NCBI RefSeq assembly: GCF_002127585.1
Contig: NZ_NEGZ01000003.1
Location: forward strand, 195,162-259,161
Direction of reading: 5' to 3'
Origin: Janthinobacterium sp. GW458P
GTDB lineage: Bacteria > Pseudomonadota > Gammaproteobacteria > Burkholderiales > Burkholderiaceae_D
DNA: 64,000 nucleotides
The notes below the pieces were generated by a model. That model had not been told where the DNA came from. It ran no database searches and saw only the letters and a program-made list of their open reading frames with translations. Position numbers and translations under genes: made by a program. Of the stretch, positions 39,553-48,563 are shown one piece after another (within the stretch, counting starts at the first letter, position 1; each line of letters begins with the position of its first letter).

Positions 39553-40905
39553 ATGGAGACGCAAAAATTATCCACCGTTGAAAAGGTCGGCTTCGGCGCC
39601 GGCGACATGGCGCTCAATGTCGTCATCTCGTCGATGATGCTGATCATTACCTTTTTCTATACCGATATCTATGGCTTGAAAACCACGGATCTTGCCCTGC
39701 TGTTCGTGGCCGTGAAAGTCATCGGCGCCATCGCCGACCTGGTCATGGGCCAGATCACCGACCGCTACAGCTTTGCCTCGGGCCGCTACCGCCCGTATCT
39801 GCTGTGGCTGGCCGCGCCGTTCGGCGTCAGCGTCTTTTTCGTGTTTACCACGCCGGCATGGGGCTATGACGCCAAGCTCATCTGGGCGTATTCGACGTAC
39901 ATCTTGATGACCATCATGACGGCCGGCGTGGGCATCCCGTATATTTCCCTGATCAGCGGCCTGACCAGCGACCCGCACGAGCGCCTGTCGGCCAACGGCT
40001 ACCGTTTGTTCTTCGCCAAGATCGGCGCCTTCATGGTGACCATCGTCGTGCCGGTGCTGTCGCAGCGCTGGGGCGGCGGCAACCCGGCCGTCGGCTACCA
40101 GGCGGCCATGGCCGTGATGGCCGTCATGGGCGTGGCCCTGTTCCTGTTCTGCTATTTTTCCACCACGGAGCGCGTCGTGCATGTGGTGGAAAAGCAATCG
40201 CTGCTGGCGCAGTTGAAAGTGCTGCTGCAGAACGACCAGTGGCTGGTGCTGTGCGGCGTGTGCGTCACGGGCACGGTGGGCTACGTGGTGCGCGGCTCCG
40301 TCGCCATCTATTACGCGAAATACTATCTGGGCGGCAGCACGGAAACGGTGGCCGCCTTTCTCACGACGGGCGTGGTGGCCGCCATCCTGGCCATGGTCGC
40401 CTCGACGTGGATCACCAAGTTCTATTGCAAGGTAAAACTGTTCCGCTACACGCAGATCGGCGTCGCGCTGATCAGCCTGGCCATCTATTTCTTTGTGACG
40501 CCGAGCGACACCGTGCTGGCCTTCGCCCTGTATTTCCTGCTCTCCTTTGTGGTGGACTTGCATGCGCCCGTGTTCTGGTCGGCCATCGCCGAGACCATTG
40601 ATTACGGTCAAGTCAAGACGGGCAAGCGCGTCTCCGGCTTCGCCTTCGGCGGCATTTCCGTCTGCCAGAAGGCCGGCATGGCCGTGGCCGGCTTTTTGGT
40701 GGGCATGCTGCTGTCGTATTTCGACTACCAGCCCAACCATGAGCAGACGCAATTCGCCCTGAACGGCATCGCCCTGATGCTGTCGGTCATCCCCGGCTTC
40801 TTCCACTTGCTGATGGGCTTGCTGATGTTCAAGTACCGCATCAGCGATGACTATTACCGAGGCGTAAAAGTGGAAATGCACAAGCGCGGTTTTGTCGCTG
40901 CGTAA
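39553..40905 (+). CDS. GPH-family sugar:cation symporter
   Basis: A 450-residue inner-membrane transporter of the glycoside-pentoside-hexuronide family (MelB/XynP type) with about 12 helices. The family features are the N-terminal GFGAGDMALNVV, MGQITDRYSFASGRYRPYLLW after helix 2, and a late VFWSAIAETIDYGQVKTGKR segment. It likely brings arabinosides or short arabino-oligosaccharides into the cytoplasm, where the GH43 enzyme encoded 24 bases downstream can cut them. The start at METQKLS has a GGACGGAAA ribosome site; a longer frame begins inside the intergenic region. Confidence 0.88.
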   Translation: METQKLSTVEKVGFGAGDMALNVVISSMMLIITFFYTDIYGLKTTDLALLFVAVKVIGAIADLVMGQITDRYSFASGRYRPYLLWLAAPFGVSVFFVFTTPAWGYDAKLIWAYSTYILMTIMTAGVGIPYISLISGLTSDPHERLSANGYRLFFAKIGAFMVTIVVPVLSQRWGGGNPAVGYQAAMAVMAVMGVALFLFCYFSTTERVVHVVEKQSLLAQLKVLLQNDQWLVLCGVCVTGTVGYVVRGSVAIYYAKYYLGGSTETVAAFLTTGVVAAILAMVASTWITKFYCKVKLFRYTQIGVALISLAIYFFVTPSDTVLAFALYFLLSFVVDLHAPVFWSAIAETIDYGQVKTGKRVSGFAFGGISVCQKAGMAVAGFLVGMLLSYFDYQPNHEQTQFALNGIALMLSVIPGFFHLLMGLLMFKYRISDDYYRGVKVEMHKRGFVAA

Positions 40906-40929
40906 GAATCATTGAATGGAGTAAGCAAC

Positions 40930-41877
40930 ATGGCAGACGTCTTGAAACCGCTGATCGAACAGCGCGCCGACCCGCATATCACCCGCCACAGCGACGGCTA
41001 TTATTACTTTACGGCTTCCGTGCCCCAGTACGACCGCATCGAACTGCGCCGCGCCGGCAGCATCGCCGGCCTGGCCGACGCGCCTACCGTCGACGTGTGG
41101 CACAAGCCGGACACGGGCCCGTACAGCGAACTGGTGTGGGCGCCCGAATTGCACTTCAACGACGGTGCCTGGTATGTGTATTTCGCCGCCGCGCCGAGCC
41201 GCGAGATCAAGCATCAACTGTTCCAGCACCGCATGTATGCGATCCGCAACACGAACGCCAACCCCTTGGAAGGCGAGTGGGAATTCATGGGATCGATCGA
41301 CACGGGCATCGACACCTTCTGCCTCGACGCCACCACCTTTAGCCACGACGGCCAGCTGTACTACCTGTGGGCGCAGAAAGATATCGCCATCGCGGGCAAT
41401 TCCAACCTCTATATCGCGCCCATGGCCACGCCGTGGCAGCTGGCCGGCCCGCCCGTGATGCTGAGCAAGCCCGAGTTCGACTGGGAAATCCGCGGCTTCC
41501 GTGTCAACGAGGGACCATCCGTGCTGAAGCGCCATGGCAAGATCTTCATCAGCTATTCGGCCAGCGCCACCGATGAAAACTACGCGATGGGCCTGCTGTG
41601 GGCCGACGACACGGCCGACCTGCTCGACCCGTTCTCGTGGAGCAAGTCGCCGGAACCCGTGTTTGCCAGCTGCTATGAGCACGGCATCTACGGCCCCGGC
41701 CACAACAGCTTTACGACGGCCGAAGATGGCGACAATGTGTTGCTGGTGTACCATGCCCGCACCTACACGGAAATCGTTGGCGACCCGCTGTGGAACCCGG
41801 ACCGCCATACCTTTGTGAAGCCGCTGCGCTGGAATGCGCAGGGCATGCCCGTGTTTGGCCGTTCATCGACCCTGTAA
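40930..41877 (+). CDS. Cytoplasmic GH43 alpha-L-arabinofuranosidase
   Basis: A 315-residue five-bladed propeller hydrolase of family GH43 without a signal peptide. The opening DPHITRHSDGYYYFTASVPQ supplies the base aspartate, VWAPELHF and FCLDATTF are typical blade motifs, and NEGPSVLKR carries the acid glutamate. The opening resembles GH43 subfamily 26 exo-arabinofuranosidases. It probably releases L-arabinose from imported fragments. It sits 24 bases after the symporter and 17 before the epimerase gene, clearly one operon. Confidence 0.85.
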   Translation: MADVLKPLIEQRADPHITRHSDGYYYFTASVPQYDRIELRRAGSIAGLADAPTVDVWHKPDTGPYSELVWAPELHFNDGAWYVYFAAAPSREIKHQLFQHRMYAIRNTNANPLEGEWEFMGSIDTGIDTFCLDATTFSHDGQLYYLWAQKDIAIAGNSNLYIAPMATPWQLAGPPVMLSKPEFDWEIRGFRVNEGPSVLKRHGKIFISYSASATDENYAMGLLWADDTADLLDPFSWSKSPEPVFASCYEHGIYGPGHNSFTTAEDGDNVLLVYHARTYTEIVGDPLWNPDRHTFVKPLRWNAQGMPVFGRSSTL

Positions 41878-41894
41878 AACCTGGAAGAGCGCCC

Positions 41895-42977
41895 ATGACT
41901 ACTGTTGCAGCCGCATCCACCGCCGCCGCCGTCACCGGGGCGCCGTTCGGCGTCCTGCCCGACGGCGACCACGTCACCGTGTTTACCCTGACGAATCGCC
42001 AGGGCATGCAAGTCAAGGTGCTCGATTTCGGCGCCATCATCAGCGAAATCCATGTGCCGGACCGCGATGGCCGCTTTGCCGACGTGGTGCTCGGTTTCGA
42101 GCGCATCGAGCCGTATCTGCACAACAGCGCTTTCCTGGGCGCCGTCATCGGGCGCTACGGCAACCGCATCGCGCAAGGACGTTTCAGCCTCGACGGCAAG
42201 GACTACCAGCTGGCCGTGAATAACCGGCCCAATCACTTGCATGGCGGAAACCAAGGCTACCACCAGGTGATGTGGCAGGCCGAACCGTTCACGAAGGAAG
42301 ATGCCGTGGGCGTCACGTTCACGCGCAGCAGCCCGGACGGCGAAGACGGCTACCCGGGCAAGCTCGACGTGACCGTCGTGTATGAACTGGACAACGACAA
42401 CGCGTTGAGCCTGCGCTACCACGCCGTGACGGATCAGGCCACGCCCGTCAACCTGACCAACCACAGCTATTTCAACCTGGCGGGGCAGGGGCATATCCTC
42501 GGCCACGAGCTGTCCATCCATGCGGACCGCTACCTGCCCGTCGATGCGGGCGCCATCCCCACGGGCGAACTGGCGGACGTGGCCGGCACGCCGTTCGACT
42601 TGCGCCAGCCCACCGTCATCGGCGACAGCATCGACCTGCCGCATGAACAGATCCGCATCGGCCGCGGCTACGACCATAACTTTGTGCTCAATCAAAAGGC
42701 GGATCAACTGCTGAACCTGGCCGCCACCGTGCGCGACCCTGCCTCGGGCCGGCTGATGCAGGTATACACGCAGGAACCGGGCATGCAGTTTTATTCCGGT
42801 AACTTCCTCGACAGCAGCCAGTACGGCAAGCTGCGCGCCATCAGCTACCGCAGCGCACTGTGCCTGGAAACCCAGCATTTCCCGGACTCGCCGAACCAGG
42901 CGCATTTCCCGAACACCATCCTGCGCCCGGGCGAGGAATACCGGACGGAAACAGTGTACCGCTTTTCCGCCGAGTAA
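41895..42977 (+). CDS. galM: Aldose 1-epimerase
   Basis: A 360-residue mutarotase that interconverts alpha and beta anomers of aldoses. The two histidines are in NRPNHLHGGNQGYHQVMW and LTNHSYFNLAG, and the catalytic glutamate is in ALCLETQHFPDSPNQ near the end. It would supply the anomer used by the sugar 1-dehydrogenase encoded downstream. A GGAAGAG site precedes the ATG. A longer frame would start inside the GH43 gene and is rejected. It is the last gene before a new promoter. Confidence 0.92.
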   Translation: MTTVAAASTAAAVTGAPFGVLPDGDHVTVFTLTNRQGMQVKVLDFGAIISEIHVPDRDGRFADVVLGFERIEPYLHNSAFLGAVIGRYGNRIAQGRFSLDGKDYQLAVNNRPNHLHGGNQGYHQVMWQAEPFTKEDAVGVTFTRSSPDGEDGYPGKLDVTVVYELDNDNALSLRYHAVTDQATPVNLTNHSYFNLAGQGHILGHELSIHADRYLPVDAGAIPTGELADVAGTPFDLRQPTVIGDSIDLPHEQIRIGRGYDHNFVLNQKADQLLNLAATVRDPASGRLMQVYTQEPGMQFYSGNFLDSSQYGKLRAISYRSALCLETQHFPDSPNQAHFPNTILRPGEEYRTETVYRFSAE

Positions 42978-43043
42978 GCGCCCCAGCCAAAATCGCCTAC
43001 GCCCTGCCGCCATGCGCCCGCAGGGCGTTTTCATTGGTGCATG

Positions 43044-43112
43044 CCGATATCGTTTTCGATATCGGAACGGATTAAAAATTGATTGGAAAGGCATGGCAGG
43101 ATTCTTTAGTAT
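43044..43112 (+). promoter_or_regulatory. LysR operator and promoter 2, upstream of the dehydratase
   Basis: CCGATATCG-TTTT-CGATATCGG at 43044-43065 is a perfect 22-base palindrome. TTGATTGGA follows after 13 bases (43079-43087), then TAGTAT at 43107-43112. The layout is base-for-base the same in spacing as promoters 1 and 3. It makes the catabolic genes a second, co-regulated unit, with the start about 55 bases after the predicted transcription start. Confidence 0.8.
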
Positions 43113-43173
43113 TCCAACATCGCTGCCCGGGCCGACGACCTTAGATCCGGCATGGCACAACCTGGAGAATGGC

Positions 43174-44916
43174 ATGTCTGAGACAAAAAAGAAGGTGGCC
43201 CTGCGCTCGGCCGAGTGGTTCGGCTCGCAGGACAAGAACGGCTTCATGTACCGCAGCTGGATGAAAAACCAGGGCATACCTGACCACGAATTTCACGGCA
43301 AGCCCATCATCGGCATCTGCAATACCTGGTCCGAACTGACGCCCTGCAACGCGCATTTCCGCCAGCTGGCCGAACACGTCAAGCGCGGCATCCTGGAAGC
43401 GGGCGGTTTCCCCGTGGAATTTCCTGTCTTCTCGAACGGCGAATCGAATCTGCGCCCGACGGCCATGCTGACGCGCAACCTGGCCTCGATGGACGTGGAA
43501 GAATCGATCCGCGGCAACCCGATGGACGCCGTCGTGCTGCTGGTCGGCTGCGACAAGACGACGCCGGCGCTGCTGATGGGCGCGGCCAGCGTCGACATCC
43601 CCACCATCGTCGTCAGCGGCGGCCCCATGCTGAACGGCAAATTGAATGGCAAGGACATCGGTTCCGGCACGGCCGTATGGCAGCTGCACGAGCAGATGAA
43701 GGCGGGATCGATCACCCTGCATCAGTTCATGTCGGCCGAATCGGGCATGTCGCGCTCGGCCGGCACCTGCAACACCATGGGCACGGCCTCGACCATGGCC
43801 AGCATGGCCGAAGCGCTGGGCACGTCCCTGCCGCACAACGCGGCCATCCCCGCCGTCGACTCGCGCCGCTACGTGCTGGCGCACATGTCGGGCATCCGCA
43901 TCGTTGAAATGGTGCACGAAGACCTGCGCCTGTCGAAAGTGCTGACGCGCGAAGCGTTCCAGAACGCCATCAAGGTCAATGCCGCCATCGGCGGCTCGAC
44001 CAATGCCGTGATCCATTTGAAAGCCATTGCCGGGCGCATCGGCGTGCCTTTGGAACTGGAAGACTGGACGAAAACGGGCCGCGGCACGCCGACCATCGTC
44101 GACCTGCTGCCGTCGGGCCGTTTCCTGATGGAAGAGTTTTACTATGCGGGCGGCTTGCCGGCCGTGATACGCCGCCTGGGCGAGGGCGATTTGCTGCCGC
44201 ACAAGCATGCGCTGACCGTCAACGGCAAGTCGCTCTGGGACAACTGCGTCGACGCGCCGATCTACAACGATGAAGTGGTGCGCACCCTGGACAATCCGCT
44301 GCTGGCCGATGGCGGCATTTGCGTGCTGCGCGGCAACCTGGCGCCGCGCGGCGCCGTGCTCAAACCGTCGGCCGCCTCGCCGCACCTGATGCAGCACCGG
44401 GGCAAGGCCGTCGTGTTCGAGGATTTCGAACATTACAAGGCGCGCATCGTTGATCCGGATCTCGATGTCGATGCCGATTCCGTGCTGGTGATGAAAAATT
44501 GCGGCCCGAAAGGTTATCCGGGCATGGCCGAAGTGGGCAACATGGGCTTGCCGCCCAAGCTGCTGGCGCAAGGCATCACCGACATGGTGCGCATCTCGGA
44601 TGCGCGCATGAGCGGCACAGCCTATGGCACCGTCGTGCTGCACGTGGCGCCGGAAGCCATGGCGGGCGGCCCGCTGGGCATTGTGCGCGACGGCGACACG
44701 ATCGCCCTCGATTGCCACGCCGGCAGCCTGAACATCGACATCAGCGACGCGGAAATCGCCGAGCGCCTGGCGAAGCGCGAACTGGGCAGCGCGCCCGGAC
44801 CGAAGAGCGGCTACCAGCAGCTGTACATCGAACACGTGCTGCAGGCCGACGAAGGCTGCGATTTCGACTTCCTGGTCGGCAATCGCGGGTCCGCCGTGCC
44901 GCGCCACTCACATTAA
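43174..44916 (+). CDS. L-arabinonate dehydratase (IlvD/Edd family)
   Basis: A 580-residue iron-sulfur dehydratase that converts L-arabinonate to L-2-keto-3-deoxyarabonate. Cys58 (ELTPCNAHF), Cys126 (LVGCDKTTPA) and Cys199 (AGTCNTMG) match the three 2Fe-2S ligands known in L-arabinonate dehydratase (59, 127, 200), and Lys128 fits the modified magnesium-binding lysine. A GGAGA ribosome site precedes the ATG. Extending upstream would overlap the promoter. It is the second pathway enzyme and heads the catabolic operon. Activity on other pentonates or galactonate is possible. Confidence 0.9.
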   Translation: MSETKKKVALRSAEWFGSQDKNGFMYRSWMKNQGIPDHEFHGKPIIGICNTWSELTPCNAHFRQLAEHVKRGILEAGGFPVEFPVFSNGESNLRPTAMLTRNLASMDVEESIRGNPMDAVVLLVGCDKTTPALLMGAASVDIPTIVVSGGPMLNGKLNGKDIGSGTAVWQLHEQMKAGSITLHQFMSAESGMSRSAGTCNTMGTASTMASMAEALGTSLPHNAAIPAVDSRRYVLAHMSGIRIVEMVHEDLRLSKVLTREAFQNAIKVNAAIGGSTNAVIHLKAIAGRIGVPLELEDWTKTGRGTPTIVDLLPSGRFLMEEFYYAGGLPAVIRRLGEGDLLPHKHALTVNGKSLWDNCVDAPIYNDEVVRTLDNPLLADGGICVLRGNLAPRGAVLKPSAASPHLMQHRGKAVVFEDFEHYKARIVDPDLDVDADSVLVMKNCGPKGYPGMAEVGNMGLPPKLLAQGITDMVRISDARMSGTAYGTVVLHVAPEAMAGGPLGIVRDGDTIALDCHAGSLNIDISDAEIAERLAKRELGSAPGPKSGYQQLYIEHVLQADEGCDFDFLVGNRGSAVPRHSH

Positions 44917-44928
44917 GCGGAGACAATT

Positions 44929-45921
44929 ATGCTGTTGCTGCAATTTACGAATGAAAACGGCGGCCGCCTCGTCGGCCTGCTGCAAGACGACGTCATCCGC
45001 GTCATCGAAGGCTACAACACCAGCTATGCGCTGGCGCAAGACGCCATCCGCAAGCGTGTCAACCTGGCGGAACTGGTCAACGCCAGCGTCGGCAGTATCA
45101 CGCACCTGTATGCGGACGTGGCCGCCAGCGGCCGTTTGCTGGCGCCGCTCGACCATGCGGACGACGCGCACTGCTACGTGACGGGCACGGGCCTGACCCA
45201 CCTGGGCAGCGCCGGCGCGCGCGACGCCATGCACAAAAAGATCGGCGGCGATGCTGATTCCTTGAGCGACTCCATGAAAATGTTCCGCCTGGGCGTGGAA
45301 GGCGGCAAGCCCGCCGACGGCACGGCCGGCGCCCAGCCCGAATGGTTCTACAAGGGCGACGGCTCCATCGTGCGCGCCGGCGGCCAGCCGCTGCGCATGC
45401 CGGACTTTGCCCTGGACGGCGGCGAAGAGCCGGAAATCGCCGGCCTGTACGTGATCGGCGACGACGGCCAGCCCTACCGGGTCGGCTACGCCATCGGCAA
45501 TGAATTCTCGGACCACGTGACGGAACGCCAGAATTATCTGTACCTGGCCCATTCAAAGCTGCGCGCCTGCAGCGTGGGCCCGGCCCTGCTGGTGGGTGAA
45601 TTGCCCGCGCACATAGACGGCAGCTCGCGCGTGCTCGACGCGGCCGGCAATGTGCGCTGGGAAAAGGCGTTCGTCAGCGGCGAAGACAATATGTCGCACA
45701 CAATTGCCAACCTGGAACACCATCACTTCAAGTATCCGCTGTTCAAGCGCCCCGGCGACGTGCACGTGCATTTCTTCGGCACGGCCACCCTGAGCTTTGC
45801 CGATGGCGTGAGCGTGGCGCCGGGCGACACCTTTGAAATCGAAGCGCCGGCCTTTGGCCCTGCCTTGCGCAACCGCCTCGACGTCTTTCCAACCGCATTT
45901 GCGAAAGTGAGCACATTATGA
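44929..45921 (+). CDS. AraD1/GguC family protein (FAH fold), probable keto-deoxy-arabonate dehydratase
   Basis: A 330-residue protein of the fumarylacetoacetate hydrolase-like group called AraD1 or GguC. Metal-site features are in the C-terminal half ([30 protein letters not shown]). Its place between the L-arabinonate dehydratase and ketoglutarate-semialdehyde dehydrogenase genes means it most likely makes 2-ketoglutarate semialdehyde from L-2-keto-3-deoxyarabonate. No other dehydratase for that step (DHDPS/NAL type) is in the locus. The role is inferred from context. Its stop overlaps the next start in ATGA. Confidence 0.8.
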   Translation: MLLLQFTNENGGRLVGLLQDDVIRVIEGYNTSYALAQDAIRKRVNLAELVNASVGSITHLYADVAASGRLLAPLDHADDAHCYVTGTGLTHLGSAGARDAMHKKIGGDADSLSDSMKMFRLGVEGGKPADGTAGAQPEWFYKGDGSIVRAGGQPLRMPDFALDGGEEPEIAGLYVIGDDGQPYRVGYAIGNEFSDHVTERQNYLYLAHSKLRACSVGPALLVGELPAHIDGSSRVLDAAGNVRWEKAFVSGEDNMSHTIANLEHHHFKYPLFKRPGDVHVHFFGTATLSFADGVSVAPGDTFEIEAPAFGPALRNRLDVFPTAFAKVSTL

Positions 45922-47495
45922 GTTTTATCATTAGCGGTGACGCATTGATCGGCGGCGTCGCCGTCAAGGGCCATGGCGGCTCCTTCGAAGCGTGGGACCC
46001 GGCCGCGCGCGCGCACATCGCGCCCGCCTTCCACATGGTTGACGTAGCGCAAATCGACGAAGCCTGCCGTCTGGCGCAAGCCGCGTTCGACCCGTTTCGC
46101 GCCACCACGGATGCGGAACGTGCTGATTTCCTGGACACCATCGCCGCGCAAATCGGCGAACTGGGCGACGAGCTGATCGTGCGCGCCATGACGGAAAGCG
46201 GCTTGCCGCGCGCGCGCCTGGAAGGCGAACGCGGCCGCACCGTGGGTCAATTGAAACTGTTCGCCGGCTTGTTGCGCGAAGGCTCGTGGACCGATGCGCG
46301 CATCGATTCGGCCTTGCCGCAGCGCGTGCCGCCGCGTCCTGACCTGCGCTTGCGCATGATCGGCCTGGGTCCCGTCGCCGTGTTTGCTGCCAGTAACTTC
46401 CCGCTGGCCTTCTCCGTGGCCGGCGGCGATACGGCTTCGGCCCTGGCGGCCGGCTGCCCCGTCGTGCTGAAAGCCCATTCGGCCCATCCGGGCACGTCCG
46501 AGCTGGTGGCGCGCGCCATCGTCAAGGCGATTGCCATTTGCCAGCTGCCGGCCGGCGTGTTCGCCTTGCTGACAGGCACGGGCAACGGCATCGGCCAGGC
46601 CCTGGTCGCCCATCCGGCCATCCAGGCCGTCGGCTTTACGGGTTCGCGCTCGGGCGGCATCGCCCTGATGAAGGTGGCGGCCGAACGCCCGCAGCCGATC
46701 CCCGTGTATGCGGAAATGAGCAGCATCAACCCCGTGTTTGTGCTGCCGCAAGCCCTGGCTGCCCGTGGCGCGGCCATTGCCGGCGGTTTTGCCGCTTCGC
46801 TGACGATGGGCGTGGGCCAGTTCTGCACCAATCCCGGCCTGGTGCTGGGCCTGGAAGGGGCCGACTTTACGGCCTTTGCCGCCGCCGCCGCCGAAGCGCT
46901 GGCGCCCGCGCCGGCCGCCACCATGCTGACGGCGGGTATCGCCAGCAGCTATGCCAGGGGCGTGGCGGCGCTGGCGCAGCACGCCGACGTGACGCCGCTG
47001 GTGCAGAACACGGGCGAGGAAGGCAAGGGCGCCGCCGCCCTGTTCGTCACCTCGGGCGAGGCGTTTTTGGCCAGGCACGATCTGCGCGATGAAGTCTTCG
47101 GCCCCGCCTCCCTGCTGGTGGCCTGCCGCGACATCGAGCAAATGCTGGCGATCACGGAAAGCCTGGAAGGCCAGCTGACGGCCACCCTGCAGATGGATGC
47201 CGGCGACCTGATTGATGCGCGCCGTTTGCTGCCCGTGCTGGAACGCCGCGTGGGCCGCATCCTGGCCAACGGTTTCCCGACGGGCGTGGAAGTGTCGACG
47301 GCCATGGTGCACGGCGGCCCGTTCCCTGCCACCTCGGACGGGCGCAGCACCTCCGTGGGTACGGCGGCCATCAACCGCTTCCTGCGCCCCGTGTCCTACC
47401 AGAACCTGCCGCAGGACTTGCTGCCGGAGTCGCTGCGCGATGATAATCCGCTCAGTATCTGGCGCCGCAAGGATGGCGTGCTGGGCAAGGACTAA
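45918..47495 (+). CDS. 2-ketoglutarate semialdehyde dehydrogenase (aldehyde dehydrogenase, NADP type)
   Basis: A 525-residue aldehyde dehydrogenase with catalytic Cys303 in VGQFCTNPG and the general base Glu266 in [10 protein letters not shown]. The oxyanion asparagine is in ASNFPLAFS. The long form and the sequence style fit the NADP-dependent dehydrogenase that makes 2-oxoglutarate from its semialdehyde, the last step of the oxidative pentose route. The ATGA overlap with the AraD1 gene means the two are translationally coupled. Confidence 0.9.
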   Translation: MSFIISGDALIGGVAVKGHGGSFEAWDPAARAHIAPAFHMVDVAQIDEACRLAQAAFDPFRATTDAERADFLDTIAAQIGELGDELIVRAMTESGLPRARLEGERGRTVGQLKLFAGLLREGSWTDARIDSALPQRVPPRPDLRLRMIGLGPVAVFAASNFPLAFSVAGGDTASALAAGCPVVLKAHSAHPGTSELVARAIVKAIAICQLPAGVFALLTGTGNGIGQALVAHPAIQAVGFTGSRSGGIALMKVAAERPQPIPVYAEMSSINPVFVLPQALAARGAAIAGGFAASLTMGVGQFCTNPGLVLGLEGADFTAFAAAAAEALAPAPAATMLTAGIASSYARGVAALAQHADVTPLVQNTGEEGKGAAALFVTSGEAFLARHDLRDEVFGPASLLVACRDIEQMLAITESLEGQLTATLQMDAGDLIDARRLLPVLERRVGRILANGFPTGVEVSTAMVHGGPFPATSDGRSTSVGTAAINRFLRPVSYQNLPQDLLPESLRDDNPLSIWRRKDGVLGKD

Positions 47496-47581
47496 AACCT
47501 GCTGCGCGGCGGGGCCAGCGGGCCTTGCCGCACCAGTGTGTGTTGCACGTAGTACATAAAAAATAAACAGGCGGAGACAAG

Positions 47582-48349
47582 ATGAAGCAATTGGCGAAAT
47601 ATGGCAGCTTGCAGGGCAAGCGCGTGTTCATCACGGGCGGCGGCAGCGGCATCGGCGAATCCCTGGTGGCGGAGTTCGCCGCCCAGGGCGCGCTGGTGGC
47701 GTTTGTCGACATCGCCGTGGAAGCGAGCGAGGCCCTGTGCCGACGCCTGGCTGAGGCGGGCATGACGGCGCCCCTGTTCCGCCATTGCGACATCACGGAT
47801 ATTGCCTCCCTGCAAGCCGTCATGGCGGAACTGGCGCAGAAGCTGGGCGACTTCGATATCCTCGTCAACAACGCCGCCAACGACCAGCGCCACCAGGCGC
47901 AGGACGTCACCCTCGAGTACTGGAACGAGCGCATTGCGATCAATCAACGTCCCATGTTCTTCACCTGCCAGGCCGTGCTGGACGGCATGAAGCGCAGGGG
48001 CGGCGGTTCCATCATCAACGTCAGCTCGATTTCCTGGCACATGAAGTCGGGCGGCTACCCCGTCTACGCCACCACCAAGGCGGCCGTCGTGGGCCTCACG
48101 CGGGGCCTGGCGCGCGATTATGGCGCCCACAATATCCGCGTCAACACGGTCACGCCGGGCTGGGTCATGACGCAGCGCCAGATCGACCTGTGGGTCGACG
48201 AGGCGGCGGAAGCGGAAATCAAGAAAAGCCAGTGCCTGCCGCATAAACTGATGCCGCAGGACATAGCCGCCATGGTGCTGTTCCTCGCCTCCGATGACGG
48301 CGCGATGTGCTCATCCCAGGAATTCATCGTCGACGCCGGCTGGGTCTGA
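47582..48349 (+). CDS. SDR sugar 1-dehydrogenase, likely L-arabinose (or galactose) dehydrogenase
   Basis: A 255-residue short-chain dehydrogenase. The NAD(P) loop TGGGSGIG is at 18-25, the structural motif NNAAND replaces the more usual NNAG, and the catalytic Ser-Tyr-Lys set is in NVSSISWH and YPVYATTK. The pattern (SLQGKRVFITGGGSGIG, and a C-terminal SSQEFIVDAGWV) resembles the Caulobacter xylose dehydrogenase XylB. It probably oxidises L-arabinose to the lactone, the first step of the pathway. No lactonase gene is present in the locus. Its stop lies inside the following palindrome. Confidence 0.85.
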   Translation: MKQLAKYGSLQGKRVFITGGGSGIGESLVAEFAAQGALVAFVDIAVEASEALCRRLAEAGMTAPLFRHCDITDIASLQAVMAELAQKLGDFDILVNNAANDQRHQAQDVTLEYWNERIAINQRPMFFTCQAVLDGMKRRGGGSIINVSSISWHMKSGGYPVYATTKAAVVGLTRGLARDYGAHNIRVNTVTPGWVMTQRQIDLWVDEAAEAEIKKSQCLPHKLMPQDIAAMVLFLASDDGAMCSSQEFIVDAGWV

Positions 48350-48432
48350 CAAAACGCCCAGGGCGTTGTTGCCTTGCCTAGCCGTACATTCGTACTGTCT
48401 TCGGCAAGGCGCCTAGCCCTGGGCGTTTTGTC
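48348..48432. repeat. Intergenic nested palindrome, copy B
   Basis: About 85 bases with near-perfect outer arms (GACAAAACGCCCAGGG and CCCTGGGCGTTTTGTC) and an inner hairpin around CCTTGCC and GGCAAGG with a GTAC-ATTC-GTAC centre. It overlaps the last bases of the sugar dehydrogenase stop codon and is related to copy A at 4884-4970. It can act as a terminator in the plus direction because the far arm ends in TTTTG. Confidence 0.65.
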
Positions 48433-48514
48433 GGCCGCGGGCCTTCCCGCTTTACCCCATTCGTGTATGCCTGCCACTCCGTAGCCGGAGAGGCATCGCC
48501 ACATCCAGATTTTG

Positions 48515-48530
48515 CCGGGGTTGACCCCGG
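48515..48530. repeat. Short CCGGGGT palindrome
   Basis: CCGGGGT and ACCCCGG with a two-base centre lie just before the GH51 leader, in the 131-base gap left after repeat copy B. It belongs with the GGGGT...ACCCC palindromes at 24822 and 57156. Confidence 0.4.
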
Positions 48531-48563
48531 CCCTTGCTTTTCACTAAAAAAACAGGAGACAGC

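Noticed and set aside
41790..41894. A longer start for the aldose epimerase
   Set aside because: The extension lies within the GH43 gene in another frame and has no family features; the ATG at 41895 has a good ribosome site.
43012..43173. A longer start for the arabinonate dehydratase
   Set aside because: It would run through the operator, the TTGATTGGA box and the -10 box; the GGAGA site at the chosen ATG and family length fit better.
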